From contig JAXJBF010000052.1 of NCBI GenBank assembly GCA_036303105.1, forward strand, positions 1 through 58,606: 58,606 bases of DNA, read 5' to 3'. The translations under genes and the position numbers were made by a program. Shown piece by piece: positions 17,586 through 26,400 of this stretch. Every line of letters starts with the position of its first letter. Within the stretch, counting starts at the first letter, position 1. The stretch is from UMGS1590 sp036303105. GTDB taxonomy: Bacteria > Bacillota > Peptococcia > Peptococcales > Peptococcaceae. Under the pieces are notes generated by a model. It worked only from the letters and a program-made list of their open reading frames with translations, was not told the origin of the DNA and made no database searches.

Positions 17586-18965
17586 ATGGCAGACATCAGC
17601 AAACGTGTTCATACAGCCATCTATCTCATGATGGCCGGCAGTTTTCTCGGTTCTATCAATCAGACCATCATTAGCCCTGCACTGCCAAGCATCATGCGTG
17701 ATCTTCACATTGACGCATCTGCAGGTCAATGGTTGACCACCATCTTTCTTTTGGTCAACGGGATCATGATTCCTTGTACCGCTTATCTTATGGCACGGTT
17801 TAAAACCCGCCAACTCTATCTCACAGCAATGACGCTCTTCGGCATTGGTACATTATTAGCTGGACTTTCACACACCTTTGTGATGCTGCTTGTCGCCCGT
17901 GTTTTACAAGCCATGGGGTTCGGTGTGTTGATGCCTCTTTTGTCTGGTACTGTGCTTATGGTTTATCCACCAAACAAGCGTGGTAAAGCCATGGGGATGA
18001 TCGGTCTTGTCTTCAGTATCGCGCCTGCGATCGGCCCTTCCATCGCAGGGTTTATCATCGATGCTTACAACTGGAACGTCGTCTTCTTAGGCCTGGTTCC
18101 ATTGATCGTGCTTGATATTATTATTTGTGCATTCGTCATGCCTAATACCGGTGAAACAGAAGTCATCCCTCTGGATACGCCTTCTGTCATCATGTCTACG
18201 GTCGGTTTTGGCGGCATGCTTTACGGGCTCAGCTCTGTCTCTACATACGGCTGGACTTCTTTACACGTTTACATTCCACTCATTCTTGGCGCCATCATTG
18301 TTTACCTTTTTGTCAAGCGCCAAAACAAATTGGAAGTACCACTTCTGCGCTTCTCTGTTTTCCAGAGTGAAAACTTCACCATCGGTCTCATCATTGGGAT
18401 GGCCATCTATGCAGCCTTGCTCTTTGGCGGCGTTCTCACCCCAATCTATCTCCAGGATATTCATGGCTACAGTGTGCTGGTTGCAGCTCTCATCATGCTG
18501 CCAGCCGCGCTCATCTCTGCGGCCATCAACCCACTCGTCGGTTCTCTCTTCGATAAATTAGGCGGACGCCCAGTCATTCTGCTCGGGCTTTTCCTATTAG
18601 CCGTCGGCAGTGCTTCCTATCTGCTTTTTACAGAAGAAAGTTCTACCTGGTTCCTTGTTGTCATGTACACCATCCGCATCATCGGGATCAACGTCGTCAT
18701 GATGCCAGTCAACACCTGGAGTATGGCCGACTTCACCGGTGAAATTATTACTCACGCCAATGCCGTATTCAACACCTTGCGCCAGATTGCCGGTTCTGTT
18801 GGGACAGCCATTTTTGTCTCCGTGTATACCATCGTTGCTCAATCATCAGCATCTCTGGCTGGTATCCACGCAGCCTTCGGTGCTTCCGCCGTGCTCATGT
18901 TTGCTACATTTATTCTTGCTTGGTTTAAAATTCCAAAACGTGAGAAGAAATCCTGGGAAAAATAA
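17586..18965 (+). CDS. MFS drug:H+ antiporter, DHA2 (EmrB/QacA-like)
   Basis: This protein of about 459 residues has 13-14 hydrophobic helices. The first helix carries GSINQTIISPALPSIMRDL, the DHA2 (14-helix EmrB/QacA) motif, and RVLQAMGFGVLMPL matches antiporter motif C/B surroundings. PPNKRGKAMG in the loop after helix 4 fits the family. It should export lipophilic or cationic compounds using the proton gradient. The start is the ATG at 17586, nine bases after GGAGG; the in-frame TTG overlaps the ribosome binding site. It is monocistronic with its own promoter and terminator. It lies next to the SCIFF gene, but nothing shows that it exports the peptide. Confidence 0.9.
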   Translation: MADISKRVHTAIYLMMAGSFLGSINQTIISPALPSIMRDLHIDASAGQWLTTIFLLVNGIMIPCTAYLMARFKTRQLYLTAMTLFGIGTLLAGLSHTFVMLLVARVLQAMGFGVLMPLLSGTVLMVYPPNKRGKAMGMIGLVFSIAPAIGPSIAGFIIDAYNWNVVFLGLVPLIVLDIIICAFVMPNTGETEVIPLDTPSVIMSTVGFGGMLYGLSSVSTYGWTSLHVYIPLILGAIIVYLFVKRQNKLEVPLLRFSVFQSENFTIGLIIGMAIYAALLFGGVLTPIYLQDIHGYSVLVAALIMLPAALISAAINPLVGSLFDKLGGRPVILLGLFLLAVGSASYLLFTEESSTWFLVVMYTIRIIGINVVMMPVNTWSMADFTGEIITHANAVFNTLRQIAGSVGTAIFVSVYTIVAQSSASLAGIHAAFGASAVLMFATFILAWFKIPKREKKSWEK

Positions 18966-18975
18966 ATGCTACAAA

Positions 18976-19004
18976 AAAGAAGGCCTTCACGGTCTTCTTT
19001 TTTT
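18976..19004 (+). terminator. Terminator of MFS exporter
   Basis: The stem AAAGAAGGCC / GGTCTTCTTT with one wobble pair and a five-base loop is followed by TTTT. Confidence 0.85.
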
Positions 19005-19055
19005 CATGTAAAAATCAGTTTAACAAAAGTTTATTTTTAATTTACTCTTTTGTTA

Positions 19056-19084
19056 TTGGCATTTCTCCACTAAAAAGCTATACT
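19056..19084 (+). promoter_or_regulatory. Promoter of PepSY protein
   Basis: TTGGCA (19056-19061), a 17-base spacer and TATACT (19079-19084) lie about 65 bases before the ATG. Confidence 0.7.
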
Positions 19085-19150
19085 AAACCTAACAAAGCAA
19101 GTTCACATTATTACAGATAGTATCTACAATCACAAAAGGAGGAACCCATT

Positions 19151-19765
19151 ATGAAAAAAATTATTGGTATTATCGTCGCAGTTGCCATCATTGCCATCAT
19201 CGGCATTGGCGCTGGTTACTACTTCACCAACAAAGGCAGCAATGCCAGTGCAGCCATTAGTGAAACCGAAGCACAAAACATCGCTCTCGAAGATGCTGGC
19301 TTGACGCAAAACGACGTCAGCTTCACCAAGACCAAACTCGACCGCGATGATGGCCGCAGCCAATATGACATTGAATTCATCGCCTCTGACGATAACACAA
19401 AATACGACTACGAAATCGACGCTGAAAGCGGTGCCATCCTCTCCGTTGACCGCGATACCGGACGCAACGGCAACACCACCGCCAACAACGGCCAGCAAAA
19501 CAACACCACTCAGCAACAGCAAAATACCACCACAGGTCCACAGGCTGAAGGGGAAATCACCGCTGACGAAGCCAAATCCATCGCCCTGCAACACGCCGGT
19601 CTCGCTGAAGCTGATGTGCTTTACGTCAATGTTGAATACGACCGTGACAACATCCACAATGAATGGAGCGTAGACTTCGCCACTCAAGACACCGAATACG
19701 ACTATGAAATCAATGCCGCCGACGGCAGCATTCTGAAATCTGAAAAAGAAGCGCATACACGCTAA
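19151..19765 (+). CDS. Membrane-anchored protein with two PepSY domains
   Basis: This 204-residue protein has one N-terminal transmembrane helix (about residues 4-26), then two PepSY domains (about 37-100 and 138-198) joined by a flexible Asn/Gln/Thr-rich linker of about 35 residues. Each PepSY unit shows the pattern ..A..IAL..AGL...DV......D.D......YDIEF, then YDYEIDAESGAIL. PepSY domains often inhibit or modulate peptidases at the cell surface, and the expected location is outside the membrane. AGGAGG precedes the ATG. It is monocistronic between a clear promoter and a very strong terminator. Confidence 0.9.
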   Translation: MKKIIGIIVAVAIIAIIGIGAGYYFTNKGSNASAAISETEAQNIALEDAGLTQNDVSFTKTKLDRDDGRSQYDIEFIASDDNTKYDYEIDAESGAILSVDRDTGRNGNTTANNGQQNNTTQQQQNTTTGPQAEGEITADEAKSIALQHAGLAEADVLYVNVEYDRDNIHNEWSVDFATQDTEYDYEINAADGSILKSEKEAHTR

Positions 19766-19777
19766 ACGAACACAAAC

Positions 19778-19822
19778 AAAAGTCCCTTGTTGTGCACAAC
19801 CATGCACAACAAGGGACTTTTT
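19778..19822. terminator. Strong bidirectional terminator
   Basis: A perfect stem of about 19 bp (AAAAGTCCCTTGTTGTGCA and its complement) has a six-base loop. It is shared by the convergent PepSY and alcohol dehydrogenase genes. Confidence 0.9.
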
Positions 19823-19834
19823 ATTTTTTAGCAT

Positions 19835-21007
19835 TTAACGATAAGACTTTTCAAAAATACGAACACAATCCTCATCACTTAATGGCGCCGGGTCTGCATC
19901 AAACAGAACGCCCATGGTTACACGCGCATTTTTTGCCAAAACAGTAAATTCATCTTTGGTGATACCATAATCCGACATTTTTAGATGGTCAACGCCACAG
20001 TCTATTTGCAGCTGTTCAAGCATGGTGATAAAATCCTGGGCCTTGTCGGCTTCCGGCATGCCCATGGCCTGTGCCATTTTAATAAAACGTTCATCACAAA
20101 CATGCTGATCAATAAAATGCTGGTAATACGCCTTCGAAATCATAATTAAGCCAGCACCATGCGGCAAATTGTGATGATAAGCACTCATGGCATGTTCCAG
20201 AGAATGTTCACTGGTGCACGATCCTGTCACCATAGAATAGCCGGAAAGCGTATTGGCAAACGCCACCTTTTCGCGCGCCTCCATATTCGCCCCATCTTGA
20301 ACAGCGGCAGCCAAATGGTTGGCAACATTTTCAATCGCTGTCAAAGCCACCATATCTGAAAACAAATTGGCAGATTTAGAAATATACACCTCCGTACTAT
20401 GAAACAGCGCATCAAAGCCTTGAAATGCTGTCAGCTGCGGCGGCACGGTCACCATAAGCGCAGGATCAACGATTGACAACACGGGGAACAGGCTGTCATA
20501 CCCACCAAAGCCGATTTTTTCATAGCTTTCATCGTTCGAAATGACACCAAACTGGTCCACTTCACTGCCAGTGCCAGCGGTGGTCGTAATAGCAACGACA
20601 GGCAAAGGCTGTTCCGTCAGAACTGCCCCCTTGCCACTGCCGCCCATGACATAATCCCACAGATCACCGCTGTTCGTTGCCATAGTGGCAATCGCCTTGG
20701 AAGCATCCATCACACTGCCGCCGCCCAAAGCGACAACAAAATCACACGACTGCTCTCGTGCAAAAGCCGCACCTGCCATAACAGTGGATTTCAATGGGTT
20801 GGCCTCAACACGGTCAAATAATACATATTCCGCACCAGCCTGCGTCAACTGTGCCTGCACACGGTCCAGCGCACCGCTCTCCTTGGCTGAACACCCACCA
20901 GACGTCACCAATAACGCCTTTTTTCCCGGCAGCGTCTGCTTGCCCAATTCGTCCAACGCACCTGTGCCAAAGATCCATTTTGTTGGCATAAATACTGTAA
21001 AACTCAT
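19835..21007 (-). CDS. Iron-containing alcohol dehydrogenase
   Basis: This 390-residue protein belongs to the group III (iron-type) alcohol dehydrogenases. The nucleotide-binding GGGSVMDASKAIA lies near residue 95, TTAGTGSEV near 145, and the metal ligands are in GFDALFHSTE and EHSLEHAMSAYHHNLPHGAG. It interconverts aldehydes or ketones and alcohols with NAD(P)H. The exact substrate (butanol, 1,2-propanediol or lactaldehyde types) cannot be told. The start is the ATG at 21005-21007, eight bases after GGAGG. The LysR gene upstream (21140) is on the same strand and separated by a terminator, so it may regulate this gene from its own unit. Confidence 0.92.
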   Translation of the reverse strand: MSFTVFMPTKWIFGTGALDELGKQTLPGKKALLVTSGGCSAKESGALDRVQAQLTQAGAEYVLFDRVEANPLKSTVMAGAAFAREQSCDFVVALGGGSVMDASKAIATMATNSGDLWDYVMGGSGKGAVLTEQPLPVVAITTTAGTGSEVDQFGVISNDESYEKIGFGGYDSLFPVLSIVDPALMVTVPPQLTAFQGFDALFHSTEVYISKSANLFSDMVALTAIENVANHLAAAVQDGANMEAREKVAFANTLSGYSMVTGSCTSEHSLEHAMSAYHHNLPHGAGLIMISKAYYQHFIDQHVCDERFIKMAQAMGMPEADKAQDFITMLEQLQIDCGVDHLKMSDYGITKDEFTVLAKNARVTMGVLFDADPAPLSDEDCVRIFEKSYR

Positions 21008-21063
21008 GGTTGTTACCTCCATAACCGATCAAAACAACAACTATATTGCTCCTATCTGTTAAA

Positions 21064-21104
21064 TAAAAAAAGTACCTTTACGAGCAATGCCCTTAAAGAT
21101 ACTT
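21064..21104 (-). terminator. Terminator of LysR copy 3
   Basis: The hairpin AAGTATCTTTAA / TAAAGGTACTT (read on the minus strand) has a bulge and is followed by TTTTTTT. It is well placed after the stop codon at 21140. Confidence 0.8.
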
Positions 21105-21139
21105 CTATCATAGAACAACTGTTTTTTTAGAACAAATAC

Positions 21140-22036
21140 CTAGTTTTCATGCGCTCCCATGCTTAAAGAGCATTTTATATGGTCAATGAACTTGGTTGCC
21201 GCCAAACTAAACGGCTGCCCCCGTTTCCATGCCAGCATGCTTGTCGTTAAAAGCTCAGGATATAAGGGGCGACACACAATCTTCTTAGGATCCCAAAATG
21301 ATACCGATCCCTCGATCACCAATGAATACGCCGATCCCTGATGAACCAAAAATGCACTATTCGTACTTAAATTTCCAGTAAGCACAATGTTTAAATGATG
21401 ATAATAATCGCCAAACCAGCTTGCCAATTCACTCTGAACACTCATACGATGCGGAAGAATCAAAGGCAGCTTCATCAAATCCTTCGCTGTGACATGGTCC
21501 TGTGCCGCCAACGGATCCTTTGGATTCATGAGTGCTACCCAACGCTCGGTTCTTGCCAAGCGAATATACTCAAAACGCTCCATATCAATAGGCTCCAAAA
21601 GCAAACCAATGTCCAAGAGACCCTGATCCATTTGTTCTTTTACAAGATCAGCCGTAGCTGTAAACAACTCAAACCGTACATGCGGGTAACGTTCTCTAAA
21701 AGAAGAAATCAACTCCAACAACAGCTGCGTCGACGCCAGTTCCCCGCAGCCCAGAGAAATTTTTCCTTCCACCTGGGCATCCTGAGCTGCAAGCTCCTGC
21801 TCCGTCTTATCGACAAGCTGTAAAATTTCTTCCGCCCGACGACGCAGTAAAAACCCCTCGTTTGTCAGCGTCACCCTGCGTGCCCCACGATTAAACAACT
21901 TCACGCCCACTTCCTGCTCCAACTGCGCCAACTGCCGGCTCAGCGTCGGCTGCGTGATATGCAACACATCTGCCGCCTTTGTAATGCTTTCCTCACGAAC
22001 CACCGCCAAAAAATACCGCAGCACACGAATCTCCAT
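21140..22036 (-). CDS. LysR-family transcriptional regulator (copy 3)
   Basis: This LysR protein is 298 residues. Its start MEIRVLRYFLAVVREESIT and the helix-turn-helix segment HITQPTLSRQLAQLEQEVG are canonical, and RRVTLTNEG follows at the wing. It is a more classical CysB/CatR-like form than the copies at 120 and 2965. The ATG at 22034-22036 has GAGGAG eight bases upstream; an upstream in-frame extension is not needed. A small dyad ACAAT-N3-ATTGT at 22083-22095 lies in its promoter region and could be an autoregulatory site. The same-strand alcohol dehydrogenase downstream is the most likely regulated neighbour. Confidence 0.92.
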   Translation of the reverse strand: MEIRVLRYFLAVVREESITKAADVLHITQPTLSRQLAQLEQEVGVKLFNRGARRVTLTNEGFLLRRRAEEILQLVDKTEQELAAQDAQVEGKISLGCGELASTQLLLELISSFRERYPHVRFELFTATADLVKEQMDQGLLDIGLLLEPIDMERFEYIRLARTERWVALMNPKDPLAAQDHVTAKDLMKLPLILPHRMSVQSELASWFGDYYHHLNIVLTGNLSTNSAFLVHQGSAYSLVIEGSVSFWDPKKIVCRPLYPELLTTSMLAWKRGQPFSLAATKFIDHIKCSLSMGAHEN

Positions 22037-22115
22037 ACCACCCACTCCTCTCAAACAATAATACCTATTTTTCCATTTTAGCACAATGATATTGTACGAT
22101 CAATTTTACCAAAAG

Positions 22116-22152
22116 CGAAAGCCCCGCACCACTCTATGGTGCGGGGCTTTCG
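22116..22152 (-). terminator. Terminator of GntR-ABC operon
   Basis: A perfect 16-bp GC-rich stem (CGAAAGCCCCGCACCA and its complement) with a five-base loop lies immediately after the permease stop codon. The trailing minus-strand sequence is GCTTTT. Confidence 0.85.
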
Positions 22153-22157
22153 TGTTC

Positions 22158-24329
22158 TTATGACACCGGTTGAATGTTCAGTTCTGCGTCTTTGCGAAGG
22201 TAGAAGTTGCCAACGAGGGCGGCGGTTTCATCATCGGCAGGGCCATCGCTGAGAACGAGAAGAATATCGTCTTGCACGTCGGCGCCATAATTGATGACTT
22301 GGTTGTCATTCATGATGTCACCAGCAAGGTAAGCGGCAATGAAGTCGTCAAGGCTGATGGTGCCCATGAGGTTGGTGCGTGATGCTTCTTCATTCGGACG
22401 ATAAACGCCCACTTCATAACGGCTAAGCATGTCGTTTAACAGATCGCTCTCATTTTCCAAGAAGCCTTCTTCACGCCACTGATTCAACAGGGCTGCTGTG
22501 GCTGTATCCCCTTCATAAAGTGTCAGGGTATCGCTCCAGTCAATGGTGTTCTGACCGTACTCATTCTTGGTCAATGCACTGTACATGATGCTGCCAATGA
22601 CACGTGTCTGATAAACATCGGCGCTGCGCTTTTCAAGATCGCTCTGTACAGCTTTGAGCAATGCCTCTGCCCGGCGCAGCCCATCTTTTTCGTCTTTAAC
22701 AAGCGAGGTGGTCGCCTGAACAGAGCCTTCATTCTGTGGCACCTGAATGAGGTAGGTGCTATAGCCACCAATATAATCAGACAAGACTGGAAAATAGGTC
22801 ATTTCGAGAATGTCGTTGATATCGGCATCCATCAAACTTGCCCATGTGGCCTGGCTGACTTTCGCATCATTCAGCAATGGGGTCATGATGGCTTGCGCAT
22901 CTTCTTCGGTGAGGGTGTAGTTGCGCGTATTCTGACCAAAGAAGGTCTTATAGGTCAGCGTAAGGGTTGTCAGATTCGGAACATTTTCCTCATCGTCTTG
23001 GATCACGTAATTTTTTTCCTTTGCCTGTTCTGCGGCAGCCATGACTTCTTTGATCACTTCCGGATCAGAAGCAAAACGGTTTGATACTTCGGTTGGACGA
23101 TTGCTCGCATTGTCACTGATCAATACGGCGCCTTTTACGTTTGACGCATCAGGCAGGCGCTGATCGAGGCTGAGCATCCCGCTCTGGAATCCGATCATCA
23201 CAGCGAGGGCGGCCACCAGCCCTACAATGGTGCTGAAATAGTGGCGGCGTACACCGTCTACATCCATGCTGTACACCATTTCGGCAATCATGTGCACCAC
23301 AATCATGGCAATGACAGCGCCGATAACAAGGCCAACGATGTTTTCGGTAATCATTTCTCTAAAGAAGAGCCCGCATAACACAGCGCCCAGGAACACGTAA
23401 ACAGCTTTAATGACGCTGCCGACGCGCGGATAGATCAAAGTGTCACCTGTTTTTTCAACAGCACGGCGCTGATAGAGCGCATAGGTGGCTGCAAAGAGCG
23501 CTGCGATTAAGACAAGGTACACAATGGTCGTTACAAGCGGCCATACCAATAGCGATGGCGGATAACTGCTGGCATCTTCGGAACTTGAAAGCGCCGGATT
23601 CAGCATATTAAAAAGAACCACCGCATTACCATTGCTTCTCATGAATCCTGTGAGAATGTTAAAGCGTGTCAGATGTTCCAGCAGGCCAACTTGGCCAATG
23701 GTGTTGTTGAAGGCGCCAGCAATGCTCATGAAGACCATGCCTGCCAACGGCACACTGACATGCAGCACAACTGTCATCAGCACTTGCCCCATTGAATTGG
23801 CAGTAAGCTGTCCTGCAAACAAGGTCACTGCCAGGGAAAGCAGGAACACCAGCATGATATAGCAGAAGTGAAGACCAGCCGCCGCTGTCAGGTTGGCTGC
23901 CAATGCCGTGCTAAATGCTGGTACGGTAACCCAGACCACCACAATATCCACCACGGTAATCACGATCAAAAGCAGCAGCTGCACCAGAAGCAGCGCCAAA
24001 ATGCGAGCACTCAGCAAACCTTGACGCGTGATTGGCAAACTATGGTAGAAGTTCGACTGATTCGGCACGTTCTGGTAGCGGGTGGCATAGAGACCGCCAA
24101 CAACCCCCAACGCTAAAGCCAGATAGTAGAACGGTGTAAAGTAACCAATAAAAAAGGTAGAAAGCAACGTTACATTATTGTAGCTGCTGTAGCTCGTCAT
24201 TTGTAAGAGCATCCAGGCAGGCCCCGCTGCCAGATAGATGACGCCTAAAAGCAAGATGAAGCTGCGCATCTTGTGCAACTGGTCACGCACATTTTTACCG
24301 AGATTATTGTAAGATGTCTTCGATGTCAT
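22158..24329 (-). CDS. ABC transporter permease with large extracytoplasmic domain
   Basis: This 723-residue membrane protein has about 10 helices in residues 20-400, with a FYHSLPITR segment near residue 93 typical of ABC-2/YtrC-like permeases. A soluble C-terminal domain of about 320 residues follows (about 400-723), rich in D/E and N and outside the membrane by topology. I do not recognise its fold. The start overlaps the ATPase gene by 26 bases, with GAGGTG upstream, showing translational coupling. With the GntR and ATPase genes it forms a three-gene operon like ytrABC. Such systems respond to cell-wall antibiotics or export unknown compounds. Confidence 0.88.
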   Translation of the reverse strand: MTSKTSYNNLGKNVRDQLHKMRSFILLLGVIYLAAGPAWMLLQMTSYSSYNNVTLLSTFFIGYFTPFYYLALALGVVGGLYATRYQNVPNQSNFYHSLPITRQGLLSARILALLLVQLLLLIVITVVDIVVVWVTVPAFSTALAANLTAAAGLHFCYIMLVFLLSLAVTLFAGQLTANSMGQVLMTVVLHVSVPLAGMVFMSIAGAFNNTIGQVGLLEHLTRFNILTGFMRSNGNAVVLFNMLNPALSSSEDASSYPPSLLVWPLVTTIVYLVLIAALFAATYALYQRRAVEKTGDTLIYPRVGSVIKAVYVFLGAVLCGLFFREMITENIVGLVIGAVIAMIVVHMIAEMVYSMDVDGVRRHYFSTIVGLVAALAVMIGFQSGMLSLDQRLPDASNVKGAVLISDNASNRPTEVSNRFASDPEVIKEVMAAAEQAKEKNYVIQDDEENVPNLTTLTLTYKTFFGQNTRNYTLTEEDAQAIMTPLLNDAKVSQATWASLMDADINDILEMTYFPVLSDYIGGYSTYLIQVPQNEGSVQATTSLVKDEKDGLRRAEALLKAVQSDLEKRSADVYQTRVIGSIMYSALTKNEYGQNTIDWSDTLTLYEGDTATAALLNQWREEGFLENESDLLNDMLSRYEVGVYRPNEEASRTNLMGTISLDDFIAAYLAGDIMNDNQVINYGADVQDDILLVLSDGPADDETAALVGNFYLRKDAELNIQPVS

Positions 24330-25203
24330 AACCGAGCACCTCCATTTCAGTAATAAAGATCTCTTCCAGTGTCAGCGGCAGCATTTCTGCATACAGCGGT
24401 GCCATGGCGTTGATCTTCGCCTCGATGTCTTCTTGTTTCCCCCGCACAATCATCGAGATCATGCGGCCACGCTGTTCAAAAGTGAGTGGTTGGAGGGCTG
24501 CAAAATCCTCGCGGCGCCGCACCATCTTAAACGCTGTTTGCAGCTTGAAGATGTCGCTTTCGAGGTCATCCAGCGAACGCTGAAAAACCAGCTTGCCCTG
24601 ATGCAAGAGGCCGATATGGTCGCAAATGTCTTCAAGCTCGCGCAGATTGTGGCTGGCAATGACTATGGTCGTCCCCACATCCAGCACCAAATCTGAAAAA
24701 ATGTTTTTCACAGCACGCCGTTTCACAGGATCCAGCCCATCGAATGTTTCATCACACAAAAGCACCGCCGGCTTTGCCGCCAGCCCAAGAATGATGTGCG
24801 CCTGGCGCAGCATCCCCTTGGAATAGGTTTTAAACGGCGCCTTGGCATCAAGGCTAAAACGTTCCGCCATGTCAAAGGCAAGCTTTTTATCATAATCAGG
24901 ATAGATGCGTGTATACCATTGTGCCATCTGAGCAATGGAACTGTGACGATCGGTATATTGGTCATCAGAAATATAAAACATGCGCTCTTTGGTTAGTGGC
25001 TGTTCAAACACAGGCGCACCATCGATCTGCACACTGCCTTTGTTAGGACGATAAATACCCGCCATCAAACGCAGCAGCGTCGATTTTCCGCTGCCATTCG
25101 AGCCGACCAAGCCATAAATGCAGCCAGAGGGAATCTCTGTGTCCACACCACGCACACCAAAGTGTTTTTCAAAGCGCTTGGTCACGTTATCAATCGTAAT
25201 CAT
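24304..25203 (-). CDS. ABC transporter ATP-binding protein (YtrB-like)
   Basis: This 299-residue single ABC ATPase has Walker A VGSNGSGKSTLLR, a Q-loop replaced by a YISDDQYTD region, signature YSKGMLRQ, Walker B AVLLCDETFDGLDP with the catalytic glutamate, and the switch histidine in ASHNLRELED. A C-terminal extension of about 90 residues follows the core. The YSKGM signature and HNLRELED are typical of the YtrB/YhcH subgroup linked to YtrA-type GntR repressors. It overlaps the GntR gene by ATGA and the permease by 26 bases. Confidence 0.93.
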   Translation of the reverse strand: MITIDNVTKRFEKHFGVRGVDTEIPSGCIYGLVGSNGSGKSTLLRLMAGIYRPNKGSVQIDGAPVFEQPLTKERMFYISDDQYTDRHSSIAQMAQWYTRIYPDYDKKLAFDMAERFSLDAKAPFKTYSKGMLRQAHIILGLAAKPAVLLCDETFDGLDPVKRRAVKNIFSDLVLDVGTTIVIASHNLRELEDICDHIGLLHQGKLVFQRSLDDLESDIFKLQTAFKMVRRREDFAALQPLTFEQRGRMISMIVRGKQEDIEAKINAMAPLYAEMLPLTLEEIFITEMEVLGYDIEDILQ

Positions 25204-25589
25204 AGTCTCTCTCCTCCTTCTTTTTCAGACTGAAAGCGCGTTGTCACCCGCGCCAAAATATCGTCAAGCGATACATACAAGTCTTTCAAAACATCCACTG
25301 CCTGATCAAGCTGTGTAAATGCCTGCGGCAAGCGCTGATCTTTTAATGCTTCGCCATCAACTGCCACAAAACTGCCGCGGCCTGGACGAGAATAAATGAT
25401 GCCACGCTCTTCGAGCAGCCCATAAGCTTTCTGAATGGTGTTGGGATTGACCGCCAGATCTTTTGCCACAGACCGCACACTTGGCAGCTGCTCATCTTTG
25501 AGAAGCGCACCACTGATGATGAGATTTTCGATATTTTCAAGGATTTGCTCATAAATTGGTTGTGCGCTGCGCTGGTTGATTCGGAACAT
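25200..25589 (-). CDS. GntR-family regulator, YtrA subfamily
   Basis: This regulator of 129 residues has an N-terminal winged helix-turn-helix (about residues 8-72, with PIYEQILENIENLI, LPSVRSVAKDLAVNPNTIQKAY and RPGRGSFVA). Only a short helical C-terminus follows, which is the YtrA layout with no large effector domain. YtrA proteins repress their own ABC operon. The start is the ATG at 25587-25589, seven bases after AAAGGAGG. A perfect dyad overlapping the promoter (25621-25641) is the expected operator. Its stop codon overlaps the ATPase start (ATGA). Confidence 0.93.
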   Translation of the reverse strand: MFRINQRSAQPIYEQILENIENLIISGALLKDEQLPSVRSVAKDLAVNPNTIQKAYGLLEERGIIYSRPGRGSFVAVDGEALKDQRLPQAFTQLDQAVDVLKDLYVSLDDILARVTTRFQSEKEGGERL

Positions 25590-25611
25590 GCAATGTCCTC
25601 CTTTCTCCATG

Positions 25612-25641
25612 CTGTACTAGTGTACTATCATTCATAGTACA
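25612..25641 (-). promoter_or_regulatory. YtrA-type operator
   Basis: TGTACTAT-N5-ATAGTACA (25621-25641) is a perfect 8-bp inverted repeat. An adjacent half site CTGTACTAG lies at 25612-25620. The dyad overlaps the predicted transcription start, as expected for autorepression. The core GTACTA..TAGTAC matches the style of known YtrA boxes. Confidence 0.75.
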
Positions 25642-25644
25642 GTT

Positions 25645-25674
25645 ATTATACATGATACAAATTTTCCACGTCAA
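25645..25674 (-). promoter_or_regulatory. Promoter of GntR-ABC operon
   Basis: On the minus strand TTGACG (25669-25674) and a perfect TATAAT (25645-25650) are separated by 18 bases, immediately upstream of the operator. Confidence 0.75.
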
Positions 25675-25756
25675 GCATTTTTTGAGAAGAAACCACCGCC
25701 ATGCGCACAATACACAGCCTCAAAATCAAAACCACCCGTTGAACGGGTGGTTTGAT

Positions 25757-25865
25757 AGGCCCTATAAGGGCCTGTTACTTGTGGTTGCACTCTTAAGAGT
25801 GCTTTGAACAGGTCTGTCAACCACACTCTTATCACCGGCTGCCCCTTCAAAGGGGCTCGTCGGTG
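25757..25865 (-). repeat. Cluster of nested hairpins at the tnpA-distal end
   Basis: Three compact stems follow each other: AGGCCCT/AGGGCCT (25757-25773), the palindrome GCACTCTTAAGAGTGC (25787-25802), and GCCCCTT/AAGGGGC inside a CACCG/CGGTG clamp (25833-25865). Two further pairings interlock: CCTGTT (25771-25776) with AACAGG (25807-25812), and TGTGGTTG (25780-25787) with CAACCACA (25818-25825). The interlocking would require a pseudoknot or two alternative folds. Confidence 0.6.
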
Positions 25866-25911
25866 TTTTCTTTTACTTTCGTTTTCCTTTCATTCTTTTT
25901 TATCTTTTATC

Positions 25912-26400
25912 TCACTTTTTTCTTTTGCCTCCTTTCACTGGCTCACCCGTAAACGGGTCCACAAATTCTTTCAAACTCAACTGATCATTCATGATATCTT
26001 CCTGCAATTGATTGTCTATATATTCTCGTATAGCATTTTCATATTTCCCAACTGTATCTACATAATACCCTCGACACCAAAAGTAGCGATTTCCGTACTT
26101 ATATTTTAGATTTGCGTGACGATCAAATATCATTAGACTACTTTTCCCTTTTAGATACCCTACGAATTGTGCTACACTCATATGCGGCGGTATCTCTACT
26201 AACATATGAATATGATCCGGGCAACATTCTGCTGCTATAATGTTTACTCCCTTTCTTTCGCACAGGCTTCGTAATATTTTCCCTATGTCCGCTTTTAAAT
26301 GACCATAGATTGCTTGTCGACGATACTTTGGAGCAAAAACAATATGATATTTACATCTCCATTTTGAATGTGATAAACTTTTTACATCATGGTAATCCAT
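25912..26400 (-). CDS. tnpA: IS200/IS605-family Y1 transposase TnpA
   Basis: This HUH single-strand transposase of 162 residues appears intact. The HUH pair is H63 and H65 in CCPDHIHMLV. The nucleophile is Y127, with metal-contacting Q131, in REYIDNQ, matching the spacing known from ISHp608 TnpA. FWCRGYYVDTVGKYE precedes it. I take the ATG at 26398-26400 (MDYHDVKSLSHSKW), the usual start; the longer frame runs into the left end. Length and catalytic residues suggest an active or recently active copy. A +50-residue lysine-rich tail (KGGKRKK) closes the protein. Confidence 0.92.
   Translation of the reverse strand: MDYHDVKSLSHSKWRCKYHIVFAPKYRRQAIYGHLKADIGKILRSLCERKGVNIIAAECCPDHIHMLVEIPPHMSVAQFVGYLKGKSSLMIFDRHANLKYKYGNRYFWCRGYYVDTVGKYENAIREYIDNQLQEDIMNDQLSLKEFVDPFTGEPVKGGKRKK

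Noticed and set aside
17214..18965. Treating the MFS exporter as the SCIFF peptide transporter
   Set aside because: The two genes have separate promoters with terminators between them, and DHA2 carriers normally move small molecules.
25730..25865. Series of hairpins considered as a CRISPR array
   Set aside because: The stems are all different and there are no repeated units with spacers and no cas genes; they belong to the IS200 end.
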